The translations under genes were made by a program, and so were the position numbers. A DNA stretch of 59,052 nucleotides from Zygnema circumcarinatum. Lineage: Eukaryota; Streptophyta; Zygnematophyceae; Zygnematales; Zygnemataceae. The stretch covers positions 1,386,547 to 1,445,598 of the forward strand of contig CM074819.1 of NCBI GenBank assembly GCA_037447605.1, in the 5' to 3' direction. This document shows positions 1-15,147 of the stretch, piece by piece. Each line of letters starts with the position of its first letter. The stretch's first letter is position 1. Below the pieces are notes generated by a model. That model was given only the letters and a program-made list of their open reading frames with translations. It was not told where the DNA came from and ran no database searches.

Positions 1-139
1 CCCTCTCTCTTTCTCCCTCCCTCTCACTCACTCCCTCTCTCTCCTCTCTCCCTCCCTCTCCCCCTCTCTCCCTTCTTCTTCTCCCTCCCTCTCTCTCTCC
101 CCCCCTTCCCCCCTCTCTCTCTCACACACTATTGCTCAC
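1..139. repeat. Pyrimidine-rich low-complexity tract
   Basis: CT-rich sequence (CCCTCTCTC-type) at the left edge. It lies immediately downstream, in gene sense, of the last kinase exon in the window, so it is probably intronic. I see no coding potential in it. Confidence 0.6.
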
Positions 140-742
140 CCTGAGGGCCAGCTGCTTGAGTCGGCTATACTTGATGAACTCGCGCATGTTGGAGAGGACG
201 AGAATGTCGAGGGGCACAGCGGACGCCTTTCCGCCCTCCCTCACCCACGAATGAGCTGTGGGCCCATCCCCCAAAAGTCCTCCTTCAAGTCAGCATTGCC
301 ACCGACAGAAAAGGAACACAACTTTTCATCAACAGAACAAGAGGAATAAGGGCTCGCTTGCATTCCCGTTTAGGTTTCTCTTTCACTGAACAATCACTTT
401 CCTCCTCCTCTCCTAATTCAGCATAAGTTCCGGGCGTCGTCATCAGCAGCATACGTTTTTACATCCTAAGCTCACTTAACACTCAATATATTGCTTTATG
501 TATGTACATGTATGTATATGTAGTACATAGTATATGTATATTGCTATATATATCGACGAAGTTCCACTGGAATTTGATAGCTTCTTCTTCTTAGCAGTTA
601 ACTTCTTAACATTAAGATAACTTTTACTGCTCAAAAGACATACTGTCCATTGACAACAACAACAACAACAATAACAACAACAATCTACATTTTCTGCGAC
701 GCATCAAAGTGGAAATTGATTCATCATTGTTAATATGCATAT

Positions 743-796
<54 letters not shown>

Positions 797-2635
797 GCAT
801 GACTTGTCCACATGAAGAGAGTCGTACACAGTGCTTGAGCCGCAGTGAGACGAGCGCGAGGGTCCTTCTTAAGGAGCCGCTTCACAAAGTCCTTTGCGGC
901 GGAGCTGATGCCCGGCCATGGCTTCTCTTTGAAGTCCGGCTTCTTCTTCAGAACCTGAAAGTTGCAGTATGGGGCCCCATGTTTGCTCCACATCAATGGA
1001 CTCATCACACTTCTGACTGAATTAGCATGTGAAGGTTTGTGGGTGGAGAGTACTACAACCACATGGGTGCATATCAGACTCAAAACCCAAACACTTGTTC
1101 CAGAAAACGTTTAGATTGACAGAAACAAGCACTACTGTGCAAAGCATATAAATGATTTTCATGAAGTTGCATAAGAACGATGAAACAGACAAACAATCCC
1201 ATACACCATCCAGAATCCTTGCAACCTTTCTGTATCGTAACAACTACCCAACTAATCAGTTTCCTCCCGCAATTCGTGATCATTTCTCCAGTACATTCTC
1301 ACTAACTTTTCAGTACTTTCCCATATGCCTTCCCTTTGTCCATTCCCAAAGCCCACCTCATTGAAGATTCCTGCCTCTGTCTTATCCCAGAAGGGGCGCC
1401 CCCCGTAATCAGTTTTCTCCCGCAATTCTTCACCATTTCTCCAGTACATTCTCACTATCATTTCAGTACTTTCCCATATGCCTTCCCTTTGCCCATTCCC
1501 AAAGCCCACCTCATTGAAGATTCCGGCCTCTGTCTTATCCCAGAAGGGTCTCCTCCCGCAGAGGAGGATGTAGGTGATGACTCCAACGCTCCATACATCA
1601 GACTCAGGGCCGGACTTCCTCTTCAGCACCTCCGGAGCGACATAATATGCGGAGCCCACCACATCAGTAAACCTCTTTCCTGCAAAAAATAGACATAGAA
1701 GAAAAGTGAGGCATAAGACATAAGACATTAGAATTTATCTTCATGGTTCTGTTTCTATGCTATTCATAATAAACAATATTTGACCTTTAATAAAAATGAC
1801 CGATTTCAAGTTACAATTCGTGGGGTAAGCGCTGCAAGTGGAATAATGTTGGTCCTTCGTGAACAAATATACAAGGAATCAAGAAGCCATAAGAAAAAAC
1901 GAAAAAAATCTGCAATTTGTTAGACCTCAATGCACTCTCACAGAGCATGCGAGCATCTGAGCTGTTTCGTCGGATTCATGTCATAACAAATACATCATGT
2001 CATACAATAATTCATGAAAAAACCTGGTTTGCGGAAGTCGGAGAGGCCAAAATCAGTCGCTTTCAGTGCGGAATCATCGTCCTTGGACTTGAACAGAAAA
2101 TTCTACACAAGATCGAGAAGGAAAGTGAGAGAGAGTGAGAGAACGAAAGAGAGAGGGAGAGAGAGAGAGAAAAATACCCGGAACGCGAAACTGGCGTTCA
2201 GACATTTGAGCATTTCCGGTCAACCTCTACCCAAGTCAGAACTGTGGGCTTCTGACCATACTTGCCTTAAAACCCTCTTCCCTTACATACATACATATAC
2301 ATATCAACTGAAGCCGGTCTTAGCAATCTAAAGCGAATGCTGGGCTACAGAAAAACAACCCCTACAAATCCAAAAAACCCTAAATACCCAATTGGGAGCA
2401 TTTCATTGTTTATTTTCTTTTTATCTTTTATTTTTTTTTATCTTTTATTTTTTTACCTCCGGCTTGAGGTCTCTGTGCACCACGCCCTTGAGGTGGCAGA
2501 GCGCGACAACGCTCAACATCTGACGGACCACAGCGGCCGCATCCTGCTCCGAATACCGGCTGTCCTTCCTGCAAAAAGGCAGCAGAAAAAACGAACGAGA
2601 GAGAGATTGAGAGAGATTGAGAGAGAGAGAAAGAG

Positions 2636-2679
<44 letters not shown>

Positions 2680-4658
2680 GGGGGGGCGCAGTGTCTACTA
2701 AGCTTATCTTCCTCCGCTCGCCTCATTCAAGATCCATGACGTATGTGAAGGGAGAAGGAAAGGAAGATTGTTGGACAGAGATGCACAGTCAAGCGCGGGA
2801 TGGAATCTCTTACTTTGACAAAATGCGATCGAGGAGCTCTCCTCCCTCGCACACTCTGCATCAGCCCACGGAATATTTCTGTTCAATAAAGCTTTCCCAT
2901 ATTTCTAAAGCATCCTGTTGAGCACCTGAAATGGAATCAGAAATGGGCCAGTTGCTTCTTTCACTTACTGGTTTCCAAAGAACCCTCAACTGCACATGTG
3001 AGCACAAGCAGGAATGCTCAACTCCGTAATGCTCAGTTCAGAAGTGCTCAGTTGAGAAGTAACAGCTCACAGATGCCATGACTAACTAGTCGAAATAAAA
3101 GAGGCAATTTTCCTTTCTGTAGAAGTACAATGACCGTCGGTATTCCCAATGATGGAATGGCTTCAAATACACTGATGGTAAAAACACACCTGATAGATAA
3201 CTAAGTGCAAATCTCATCGAAATATTCCCTACATCACGGTAACCCGACGCAGAATATTGCCCCACAATAAGGAAAACAAATGAAGAATTTACCACTTCGA
3301 AGAGAAGTGAACCATCTACGATTGTGAAAAGTTGTTGCCTGAAACTTATATATTTTCTTTGTCAAGGAAAGGATTAGAACAATACTTGACCCCCTGCCTC
3401 TCCATTTCAAGCCAAGTCGAAGCTAGTGCTTGGCAACATGAAGGAATAGTTTTCGCACTTCAGCTTGCACTTGACTTCATAATGCAATGCAGAACACAAG
3501 GTGTTACAGGAGCTGAGTCTCAGGCGAAAAGGGAGAGGCATACTCCATGACAATGTACACAAGCTCGTCATCTTCAAACACGTCCTTGAATTGCACAACG
3601 TTGGGATGGCCGGAAAGCAACTGCAAAATGGCCACTTCTCGACGGACATCGTCCACTGCGATAGGCATCTTCATCTGCAGGATTTCACCTTCCACGTGAA
3701 TGGTCAAAGAGGTTCAGAAACTGACAAGCTTCCTACTTGGTTCAGACGACTTCAAATGGCTTCAAAACTTGCGTCAACTGCGAACTAGTGGCTGAAGCAG
3801 AATGCACTTGCAATGATCAAGAAGAAGATACACCTTTAAAAGGCAATTTCTTAGTTCCCTGGAGTTTCCGAAAGAACAACAACCATGTTTTGCAAGTTAC
3901 AAAAGTTTGTCTTTGAGCAAAATGATGTGCTGACCACATGGATACAAGTGAAGAAGTGCCAAGTGAGTCAGTGAACTAACCACAACACTAAACCATTCAT
4001 TGGTTAAAGATTTCCTAAAAGTTTTGTGGAGAAGCCATCTAAAAGGCTAAAAGTCAATACAAGCAGATGTGAAAGTTTCAAACATGAACATTCCTCTCAG
4101 AGTGTCAGTCCTGCCTGACACTTCTATCATACAAAAAAATCTCAGCCTTCATTTCATACTCCACTATTCCTTTTTCCACATTTGGCGTTTGAACAAAACA
4201 TCTTCAAGCGGACCCGCACTAGGCCCACGAGCCTCTTCACTCACCTGCTTCTTCTGAATGGTCTTGCAAGCCAGTTTCTCGCCTGTAACCTTATGTGTTG
4301 AATTGTAAGTAGTCCCGAACTGCCCGTGCCCGAGCTCCTTCCCAAGCGTATAATGCTCGTGAAAATCCCTTGCATATCCGAAATCTGTCCGGAGTCCTAA
4401 AGGCGTGTTCAAGTCATGCTTTCTTGCTTGATTTTGGTTTGGAGAATGGGGGGGATGCACTGCTGCTGCAGTGTGCAGATGCTGCGCCGGAGAATGGGAA
4501 TGCGTAGTAGGAGCATGGGATTGATTAGTTTTCTGAGGTGCCGGAGGCGGTGCACTGGCTCCTGTTCCATTTGCAGGATTAGCAGGAGGATTCTGCGTTT
4601 CAGCGGTAGCAAGCACTCCCTCTATAGAACCCCGCGGAGAAGATACGCATTGCCCCAT
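140..4658 (-). CDS. CDPK-related protein kinase (CRK family), 3' end outside window
   Basis: Ser/Thr kinase of the plant CDPK-related (CRK) group, which phosphorylates proteins at membranes. Exons read on the minus strand are 4658-4245, 3674-3544, 2855-2814 (a 42-nt microexon), 2568-2457, 2102-2024, 1679-1510, 954-828 and 255-140. They join in phase to give 397 codons so far. The protein starts MGQCVSS, fitting N-myristoylation at Gly2 and palmitoylation at Cys4, then has a Pro/His-rich variable region. Kinase landmarks are [13 protein letters not shown] (Gly loop), ACKTIQKK (ATP-binding Lys), HRDLKPEN (split between exons 4 and 5), [29 protein letters not shown] and [16 protein letters not shown]. 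The SDF after DFG and the end ...[18 protein letters not shown] favour CRK over canonical CDPK. The degenerate EF-hand region lies beyond the left edge. The exon 6 donor region is tandemly duplicated (see findings). Confidence 0.9.
652..797. repeat. Two (AAC)n microsatellites in a kinase intron
   Basis: AAC/CAA trinucleotide runs at about 652-692 and 743-796 lie in the intron after kinase exon 7. In gene sense they are GTT runs near the 5' splice site. They produce a spurious poly-Asn or poly-Val reading frame and are not coding. Confidence 0.85.
1254..1559. repeat. 153-bp tandem duplication spanning an exon-intron boundary
   Basis: Copies at about 1254-1406 and 1407-1559 are very similar. 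Each carries about 45 nt of the 3' end of kinase exon 6, the donor GAG|GTGGGC, and about 100 nt of intron. The true-position donor follows 1510 and its copy follows 1357. The offset is exactly 51 codons and the reading frame stays open through both copies. Confidence 0.85.
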
Positions 4659-5345
4659 TTGCAGCCAGTAAAGTATGCTATCTGATATTATTTTCACTGA
4701 AGTGTAATAGATCACTAAAGGTTGAGCTCGCCGGATGACCAGGTGAATGCCGGCTTTCTTCCACACCACACCAAGCAAACAGCCGGAAGGAATGAACCAG
4801 ACTGACTGGAGCAGGCCTGATCAAGCCACATCACATTGTCTTGCTCCTTATTCCCTCTCCTTAATCAAGAACGCTAAAGGCATGAAGGCATTCTGCCAAG
4901 AGTCCCTGAATGCTTGAACAGCAAACGAGCAGTTTAAATGCATCAAGAAGTCGCAGGGGAAGGCGGAGACGACTCCAGCAAGTGATATCCTGAGCGAGCT
5001 TCACATGAGGTCAGCCAAAGAAGCTGCGAAGCTGAGAAAAGCTTTCAGGCGGGAGCCATGGCTGCCGGTCAAGCGCAAGAGCGGGGGGTGAGCTTCCACG
5101 AAGCTACAACGACAGCCCACTTTCTCGGCTCTGCTCGCGGAGAATACGTTTGGCAATCGTTGGCACTTTGGCAGCCAACGACTGGTTGAGTCTCGAACCA
5201 ATCGTTCGCAACAATTTCAACGGTTCGTTGGCAATGGTTGGCAACAGAGAATCCAGCAATTAGACGGCCAACCATTGCTATCCAATGGTTGCGACCATTT
5301 CCAATGGTTGCAACCATTGCTTCCAATGTCTCGATTCTCGAACCA
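4659..5345. other. Intergenic, 5' flank of the kinase gene
   Basis: I see no gene here. From about 5150 the sequence becomes a diverged array of short dyads built on CCAATGGTTG and GGTTGGCAAC, related to the palindromic array at 13.5-14.7 kb. A Mutator-like element interrupts this array at 5355. The array seems to resume at 6309. Confidence 0.5.
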
Positions 5346-6308
5346 TTTGTAAATGGGTAGTGATATTTCCACCCCTTTTTTGGATCCAAACACCCCTTCC
5401 CGGCCGGGCAGATGTCAAAAAGGATTAAAAGCGGAAAATGGCTTTTTCACACCTTTTTGGAATCGATACCACCCTCCATCGGCAGATTTATTGCTGCGAA
5501 ACAAGGAAAATGATAACCCATCACCCCATTTGAATATCCCGCTTACCTGAATTTTTTTTCACGCGTGCGGTCAATCGCAGCCGTCGATTCCCTCGCAGAT
5601 CGCAACACGGCAGATTACTATTTGATCGGCAGCCGGGCTCGGTCACAGCGCGGGGCACCTGCCCACGTATCCCGCCAAAGTCGTCTCAAAAGTTTGTCCG
5701 TACAAATGGCGTACGATCGCAATGTGAGGAACCCAAAATTTTGTACATTGAGATCTTGAACCAATCATAATTTTCCACGTCAAAAATGAAACACGTGGCA
5801 GATGTTGATTGGCTGCGAGCTAAAATTGACGAGATCTCGGGCCGAGGGACGCGCGCACTCGCACTTGCGATTTGGCTTTGACGGGACTCGTGGGCGCTTT
5901 CCATTCGCTAAGATCGAGCCCGGCTGCAGATCGAACGGTGATTTGCAGTGGTGCGATCTGCGAGGGAATCGACAGCTGCGATTGACACACACGTGTGAAG
6001 GACGGACACCCGCGAACGATCTTGTGGCGGACGGATCTTCCGCTCCGAGCGGATTCGGGCAGGCAGATAATTCTTTCCCTCAAAAAAAAAATTCAGGGAG
6101 GCGGGATACAGTATTCAAAATGCGGTGACGTGGTATCATTTCCCTTGGTTAGAAAAAATAAAATCAGCCGACGGAAGAAGGTAGGTATCGATTCCAAAAA
6201 GGTGTGAAAAAAGCATTTTCTGTTTTTAATCCCTTCTGAAATCTGCCCGGCCGGGAAGGGGTGTTTGGATCCAAAAAAGGGGTGGAAATATCACTACCCT
6301 TTGTAAAT
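5346..6308. mobile_element. Mutator-like foldback element with 9-bp target-site duplication
   Basis: The element spans 5355-6299. The 9-bp direct repeat TTTGTAAAT flanks it at 5346-5354 and 6300-6308. Terminal inverted repeats of about 116 bp (5355-5470 and 6184-6299) begin GGGTAGTGATATTTCC and contain CCCGGCCGGGCAGAT. A second inverted pair lies inside (about 5575-5640 and 5915-5982, core TCGATTCCCTCGCAGATCGC), so much of the element can fold back. Long terminal repeats with a 9-bp duplication are the hallmark of the Mutator superfamily. I recognise no transposase, so it is non-autonomous. Confidence 0.85.
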
Positions 6309-6922
6309 CAATGGTTGCAGGGGTTTGCCACGTTGGTATCGTACCTGGTATCGTATCGTGGCATCCTCTCATTGGTCCGGAGTCGTGAGTGACCGGACCG
6401 CCGGTCACCGCGCGTAACGCGCCAGCGTGGCCACGATGCCAGGTGTCGGTCGCCTGTTGACCCTGGATTTTCCGGCAAGCCAATCACAGTCGGCGCTCTG
6501 CCGGCAGCCGGCTCTGCGTCGGTACGAACTGTACGGTTTGTAATGAAAATGCCGGCAGCCGTACAGAATGGCCGGTGGGCGGTGGCATCATGTCGCCTGG
6601 CAACTGACAGTACCAACCAGGCTTCGACCAACCGTTGGCTAGTTGGGCACATGCACTTCCGTTCCGTGAAATCAAACGCGAATTCGGAGGCGAAATTACT
6701 ATGGACCGATAGTTAATTCCAGGCTCCCAACGGTTATTCGACGTGTCGAGCTCTGATTGGTATGTTTGGATCCTCTACATTATTCCATCATCATGCATGT
6801 GTTGTGTTGTGTTGTGATGTGATGTGGTGTTGTGGGGCCTCTAGACAGGACTTGTCACCTCACAGTTGCATGCGACTAGCACAACACATTGTACATCTCA
6901 CTAAACACCCGGATTTTCAGGG
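6309..6922. other. Intergenic, no gene recognised
   Basis: This stretch continues the repeat context interrupted by the Mutator-like element (CAATGGTTGCAGG at its start) and then becomes GC-richer sequence with no recognisable coding region. Short open frames on both strands show no family motif. Confidence 0.4.
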
Positions 6923-7099
6923 TTTTTTTTTGGAGAATGATACTGCACCCCCTTATTTTGGTTATTACACCCCCCCCCCCTTGTGAAAATTTTGCCTGCC
7001 CATTTTGGTTATCCCACCCCCTGTTTTGGATATTTCACCCCCCTTCTTTTGGATATTCCACCAACCGAACCCGTCGAACCACCGCAGTCGCAGAACCCC

Positions 7100-7240
7100 C
7101 ACCCGGTTATGAAGAAACGAGGTCGACCTACTATCGCGTGCAGTTTAGCAATCAATCGGGACAAGAGCATTTTTGAGTACGCTGAGGGGATCAAATGTTC
7201 CAATTGCAAGCAACCAGGCCACAACAAGAACTTGCCTTAA
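7100..7240 (+). pseudogene. Zinc-knuckle fragment of a MULE-type transposase
   Basis: The frame reads KKRGRPTIACS and, about 20 residues later, IKCSNCKQPGHNKNLP before a stop. KKRGRP followed by C-x2-C-x4-H is the usual C-terminal layout of plant MuDR-like transposases. The last Cys of the CCHC knuckle is absent (LP where RTC is usual). Only about 45 codons survive, inside an element with Mutator-like ends, so this is a relic. Confidence 0.6.
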
Positions 7241-7394
7241 TTAGGGGGTCTACAATCCTAACCTGAAAACAGAGGGTAACGGTTGCCCCACATCGGTGAC
7301 CTTTGCGACAGCTTTTAGGGCTGCATTTTTGCGAGGCTTAGTTTAGTTTATTTTTTTTCTTGTTTTTTGCTCCTAGTTTTTTTATTTTATGCTT

Positions 7395-7490
7395 AGGTCC
7401 TTTGCGACCAGTTTCTTGTGGTTCCACATGTTGACTTCGTCCATGTTCATTTGATGGCCTCACCATCTTGAGACCAATGCAAATCTCCTT
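7395..7490 (+). repeat. Dispersed ~90-bp repeat, copy a
   Basis: It contains AGGTCCTTTGCGACCAGTTT, a GTGGTTCCACATG block and GAGACCAATGC. Copies of the same pattern occur at about 26952-27042, 44081-44167 and 44309-44380 on the plus strand, and at 16050-16134, 17232-17316 and 42575-42660 on the minus strand. This copy sits inside the degenerate Mutator-like element. Confidence 0.75.
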
Positions 7491-7663
7491 TTCTTTTGTT
7501 GCACAATGTTGGAAGTCAGCAGTGAAAGGGGTGGGATATCCAAAACAGGGGATGGGATATCCAAAACAGGGGGTGGAATAACCGAAATGGGCAAACAAAT
7601 TTTTCAAAAAGGGGGATGTAATAACCAAAATAGGGGGTGCAGTATCATATTCCTTTTTTTTTT

Positions 7664-8661
7664 ACTTTCAGGCTTTCTAGGGGGTTTTAAGTACAGATGA
7701 CCTGGACAATGTTCGAAGCTGAACACAGGTTCCTCCCTCTATTGAAAAGCTGTTTTGGTAAACTAAGCACCAGCACGCTCCGCCCCTCTCTCTGCTCCTC
7801 CCCTCACACCCCTTCTTATGGCACTCCCGCAGCCATGGAACCAAATCCCGAACATGCAAAGTCTCACCCGGCGGATTGTAACTTTCCACAACAGCACATC
7901 GATCAACATACATACAAGCTTCTAATAAAAGAAGAAAATAAACGAACTTGTTTGTAAAATTGTTGAATCCAACGGGAAGAGTCATACGGGTCCCTTTTTA
8001 TGGAAAGGACACATATTACCATCAGCTTTTCGGACACAGACTGATCCAGCCCACTGAATACATTGCAAAATGCGTCTCCACAACTTACACGGCATAGTGA
8101 CTAATGACTACCGACTGATGACTAATTGCCAAATGACTAATGCTGTTCACCTCACTTCTCGAAATCTCACACACTGTTCAATTCAACCGTCGAGTATTCC
8201 GCAGATCAAAAAAGGTCCTGTCCCTCCGGAGGGCCCATTTGCAGCGAACCCTCTGACAAGATCCCTCCCTATCTCGCCACCTCTCTACATTCACCTCTCT
8301 TTATACAAATGTACAGTTCTTATTCGCGACTCTCTAAAGTGCCCCACTTGGTGTGGCGATTGAATGACGGAATGTGCACTCCCTAAGAAAAAGGAGACTA
8401 AAGCGGGGGAGGGGGAAAGGGGGTGAAACTTCTAAGGCTTCTCTCCAGCTGACAAGAAGAAAATAATGTGACAAAGTAGACGTAACAATGCCCTCCCCCC
8501 ACCCACCCTTCCCCCACCCTTTACCACCCGCTCACTCCCACTTCCACCATCTCCCTCCCTTTACTACCCTCGACCACCCTCTCTCTCCCCTCCCACCCTC
8601 GTCCTGCCTCTCCACCCTCCCTCTCCCGCCTCCCTCTTTCTACCACTCTCTCTCCCTACCT
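7664..8661. other. Intergenic, 3' flank of the AAA ATPase gene
   Basis: About 1 kb lies downstream of the minus-strand AAA ATPase stop codon. It is largely unremarkable, with a pyrimidine-rich tract at about 8488-8660. I recognise no gene. Confidence 0.5.
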
Positions 8662-13199
<4,538 letters not shown>

Positions 13200-13529
13200 T
13201 TGGAGTTTATGTCTACGTTTCTGAGGAGAGGGAGCGAATCTGAGATGAGCGGGAAAAAGCGGGAGGGCGAGACGAAAGGGAGAAGCGCGACGGTTTGATG
13301 AAGAGAGGGAGAGAGAGAGGGGGTTGGATGGAGTCAGCCATGCGGACATGCAGGATTGGAAGGGAAGGGATGCAAGCGCATAGGTGGGGATGCTTCCAGA
13401 GAGAGAGAGAGAGAGAGAGCCTGCAGGAGAGAGTCTACAGTATATATTACTTCTATAATTTTATGGCTTTGGGAGAGAAAGAGACGAGAGAGGAGAGGAG
13501 AGCAGGAGGGGAATGAAGCCAAACAGCTG
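13200..13529. other. 5' flank of the AAA ATPase gene
   Basis: Purine-rich leader sequence (GAGAGAG at about 13300-13320 and 13396-13420) upstream of the minus-strand ATPase ATG. I see no clear TATA box. The foldback elements begin at about 13530. Confidence 0.4.
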
Positions 13530-13673
13530 CACAGGTCGGACCACTAGACCAACCATTCGACTGGTTGCCAACCATTGGCGTCGGACCAAAACAACCATTT
13601 GAATGGTGTGCCAATGGTTGGCAACCATTCGACTGGCTGCCAACCATTGGACGTCCAACCATTGCCATCCGAC
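13530..13673. mobile_element. Truncated end of a foldback element
   Basis: It begins CACAGGTCGGACCACTAGAC, closely resembling both termini of the intact foldback at 13796-14688, and continues with dyads of the CCAACCATT type. No matching right terminus is visible before the unique sequence at 13674-13787, so I read it as a solo or truncated relative. Confidence 0.55.
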
Positions 13674-13787
13674 TTTATTGAGGGGAAAGACGACTTCATT
13701 GGAAGGTCCAAGAGAGCTCCAAGGTTCCACTTTTCCGGATTAAGGGGAGGAAATAAAAATCCACCAGCGAGAATCAACAAAGTGGTA

Positions 13788-14696
13788 CAAAAATGCACAG
13801 TTCGGACCAGTGGATCGGCAACCATTGGACAACCATTGGATGGCAATGGTTGGACGTCTACTGGTCGGCAACCAGTCGACTGGTTCGGAACCAGTGGATG
13901 CCACTGGTTGGCAACCAGTCGAATGGTTGTTTCGATCCGGCGGCACTGGTTGGCAACCATTCGACTGGTTGTGAACCAGTGGCATCCACTGGTTCACAAC
14001 CAGTCGAATGGTTGTTTCGATCCGGCGGCACTGGTTGGCAACCAGTCGACTGGTTGTGAACCAGTGGCATCCACTGGTTGGCAACCAGTCGAATGGTTGT
14101 TTCGATCCGGCAGCACTGGTTGGCAACCAGTCGAATGGTTATATCCATTAAATCAAATGGTTGGCAACCATTAAATTGTCGGTGTACGGATCCCCGTATT
14201 GTCGATATACTGTAAATATTTTCCGTACGATTTTTCCGGCAATTTAAAAAAAAATGCCGCAAAATCGTACGGACAATATTTACAGTATATCGACAATACG
14301 GGGATCCGTACACCGACAATTTAATGGTTGCCAACCATTGGATCACTGGTTCCGAACCAGTCGAATGGTTGTTTCAGTCCTGCGCCACTGGTTGGCAACC
14401 AGTCGAATGGTTGTTTCGGTCCGCAACCACTGGTTGGCAACCAGTCGACTGGTTGCGAACCAGTGGATGCCACTGGTTGGCAACCAGTCGAATGGTTGTT
14501 TCGATCCGCAACCACTGGTTGGCAACCAGTCGAATGGTTTGGAACCAGTTGATGCCACTGGTTGGCAACCAGTCGACTGGTTTGGAACCAGTGGCATCCA
14601 CTGGTTGGCAACCAGTCGAATGGTTGTTTCGGTCCGCAACCACTGGTTGCCAACCAGTCGACTGGTTTGTCTAATGGTCCGATCTGTGCAAAAATG
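13788..14696. mobile_element. Palindromic hAT-like foldback element with 8-bp target duplication
   Basis: Element 13796-14688 (893 bp) is flanked by CAAAAATG at 13788-13795 and 14689-14696. Its ends read CACAGTTCGGACCA on the left and, in complement, CACAGATCGGACCA on the right. Almost the whole length is an inverted repeat centred near 14245. The arms are built of short palindromes such as ACTGGTTGGCAACCAGT and AACCAGTCGACTGGTT, spaced by TTGTTTCGATCCGGC. The core (about 14165-14330) is a near-perfect hairpin with arms of about 75 nt around an A-rich loop. An 8-bp duplication with CA-starting ends fits the hAT superfamily. No transposase is present. Confidence 0.8.
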
Positions 14697-15147
14697 CCTA
14701 AGAGTAGAGGTTGGAATCCGGCAGCATCATAAGATCAAGACAGTCTCCAGAGTCCACAACCAGAAATCCAGAGTGGATCCGATGTGGAATCATGGAGCGG
14801 TCCGAAACCTAATGGGTAAACTGCACTTCCGTTCAATCCTCAACACGTGGCGCTTTTTGTGTGCCTTCTGCCGTCCCCTTCAGAACTGCCACGTGGCTGC
14901 GCCATTGAAAGGTGAGGTGTGGGGTTTGTAGGGTTAAGGTTTTAGGGTTGAGATGAGGCAGAGCAAAGAGTGGTTCTAACGAAGCAATATTTATATTATC
15001 GACGTGTGTTTCCTTCTTTTCTTTACTGTAATTTGAGTTTTTTTGGAAATTTTAAAGCATTTTTTAATGTTTAATAATGGGGTTGGGCCAAAATCCAGAG
15101 CAGCTTGCATAGAAAGTGGAGAGAAATAGCCGTCTTCAAGCCACAGG
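14697..15147 (+). promoter_or_regulatory. KGD4 5' flank with two G-boxes
   Basis: CACGTG at 14844-14849 (ACACGTGGCGC) and 14890-14895 (GCCACGTGGC) lies about 250-300 bp upstream of the KGD4 ATG. A telo-box-like TTTTAGGGTT follows at about 14940. The placement suggests bZIP or bHLH control. This is inferred from the motif alone. Confidence 0.5.

Larger units (their letters stand above)
6932..7653. mobile_element. Degenerate Mutator-like element with transposase relic
   Basis: Inverted ends share ATGATACTGCACCCCC and TATTTTGGTTATTACA (left from 6932, right ending 7653). Both junctions lie in T runs (9 T at 6923-6931, 10 T at 7654-7663), so a target duplication of about 9 bp is possible but cannot be proved. 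The ends repeat ACCCCCTGTTTTGGATAT-like subunits. The interior holds a zinc-knuckle fragment like those of MuDR-type transposases. A related copy lies at about 42253-42745. Confidence 0.7.

Noticed and set aside
13544-14653. Overlapping frames with QSNGCFDP/WLATSRM repeats on both strands
   Set aside because: They are translations of the palindromic foldback element. Both strands read similarly because the DNA is self-complementary.
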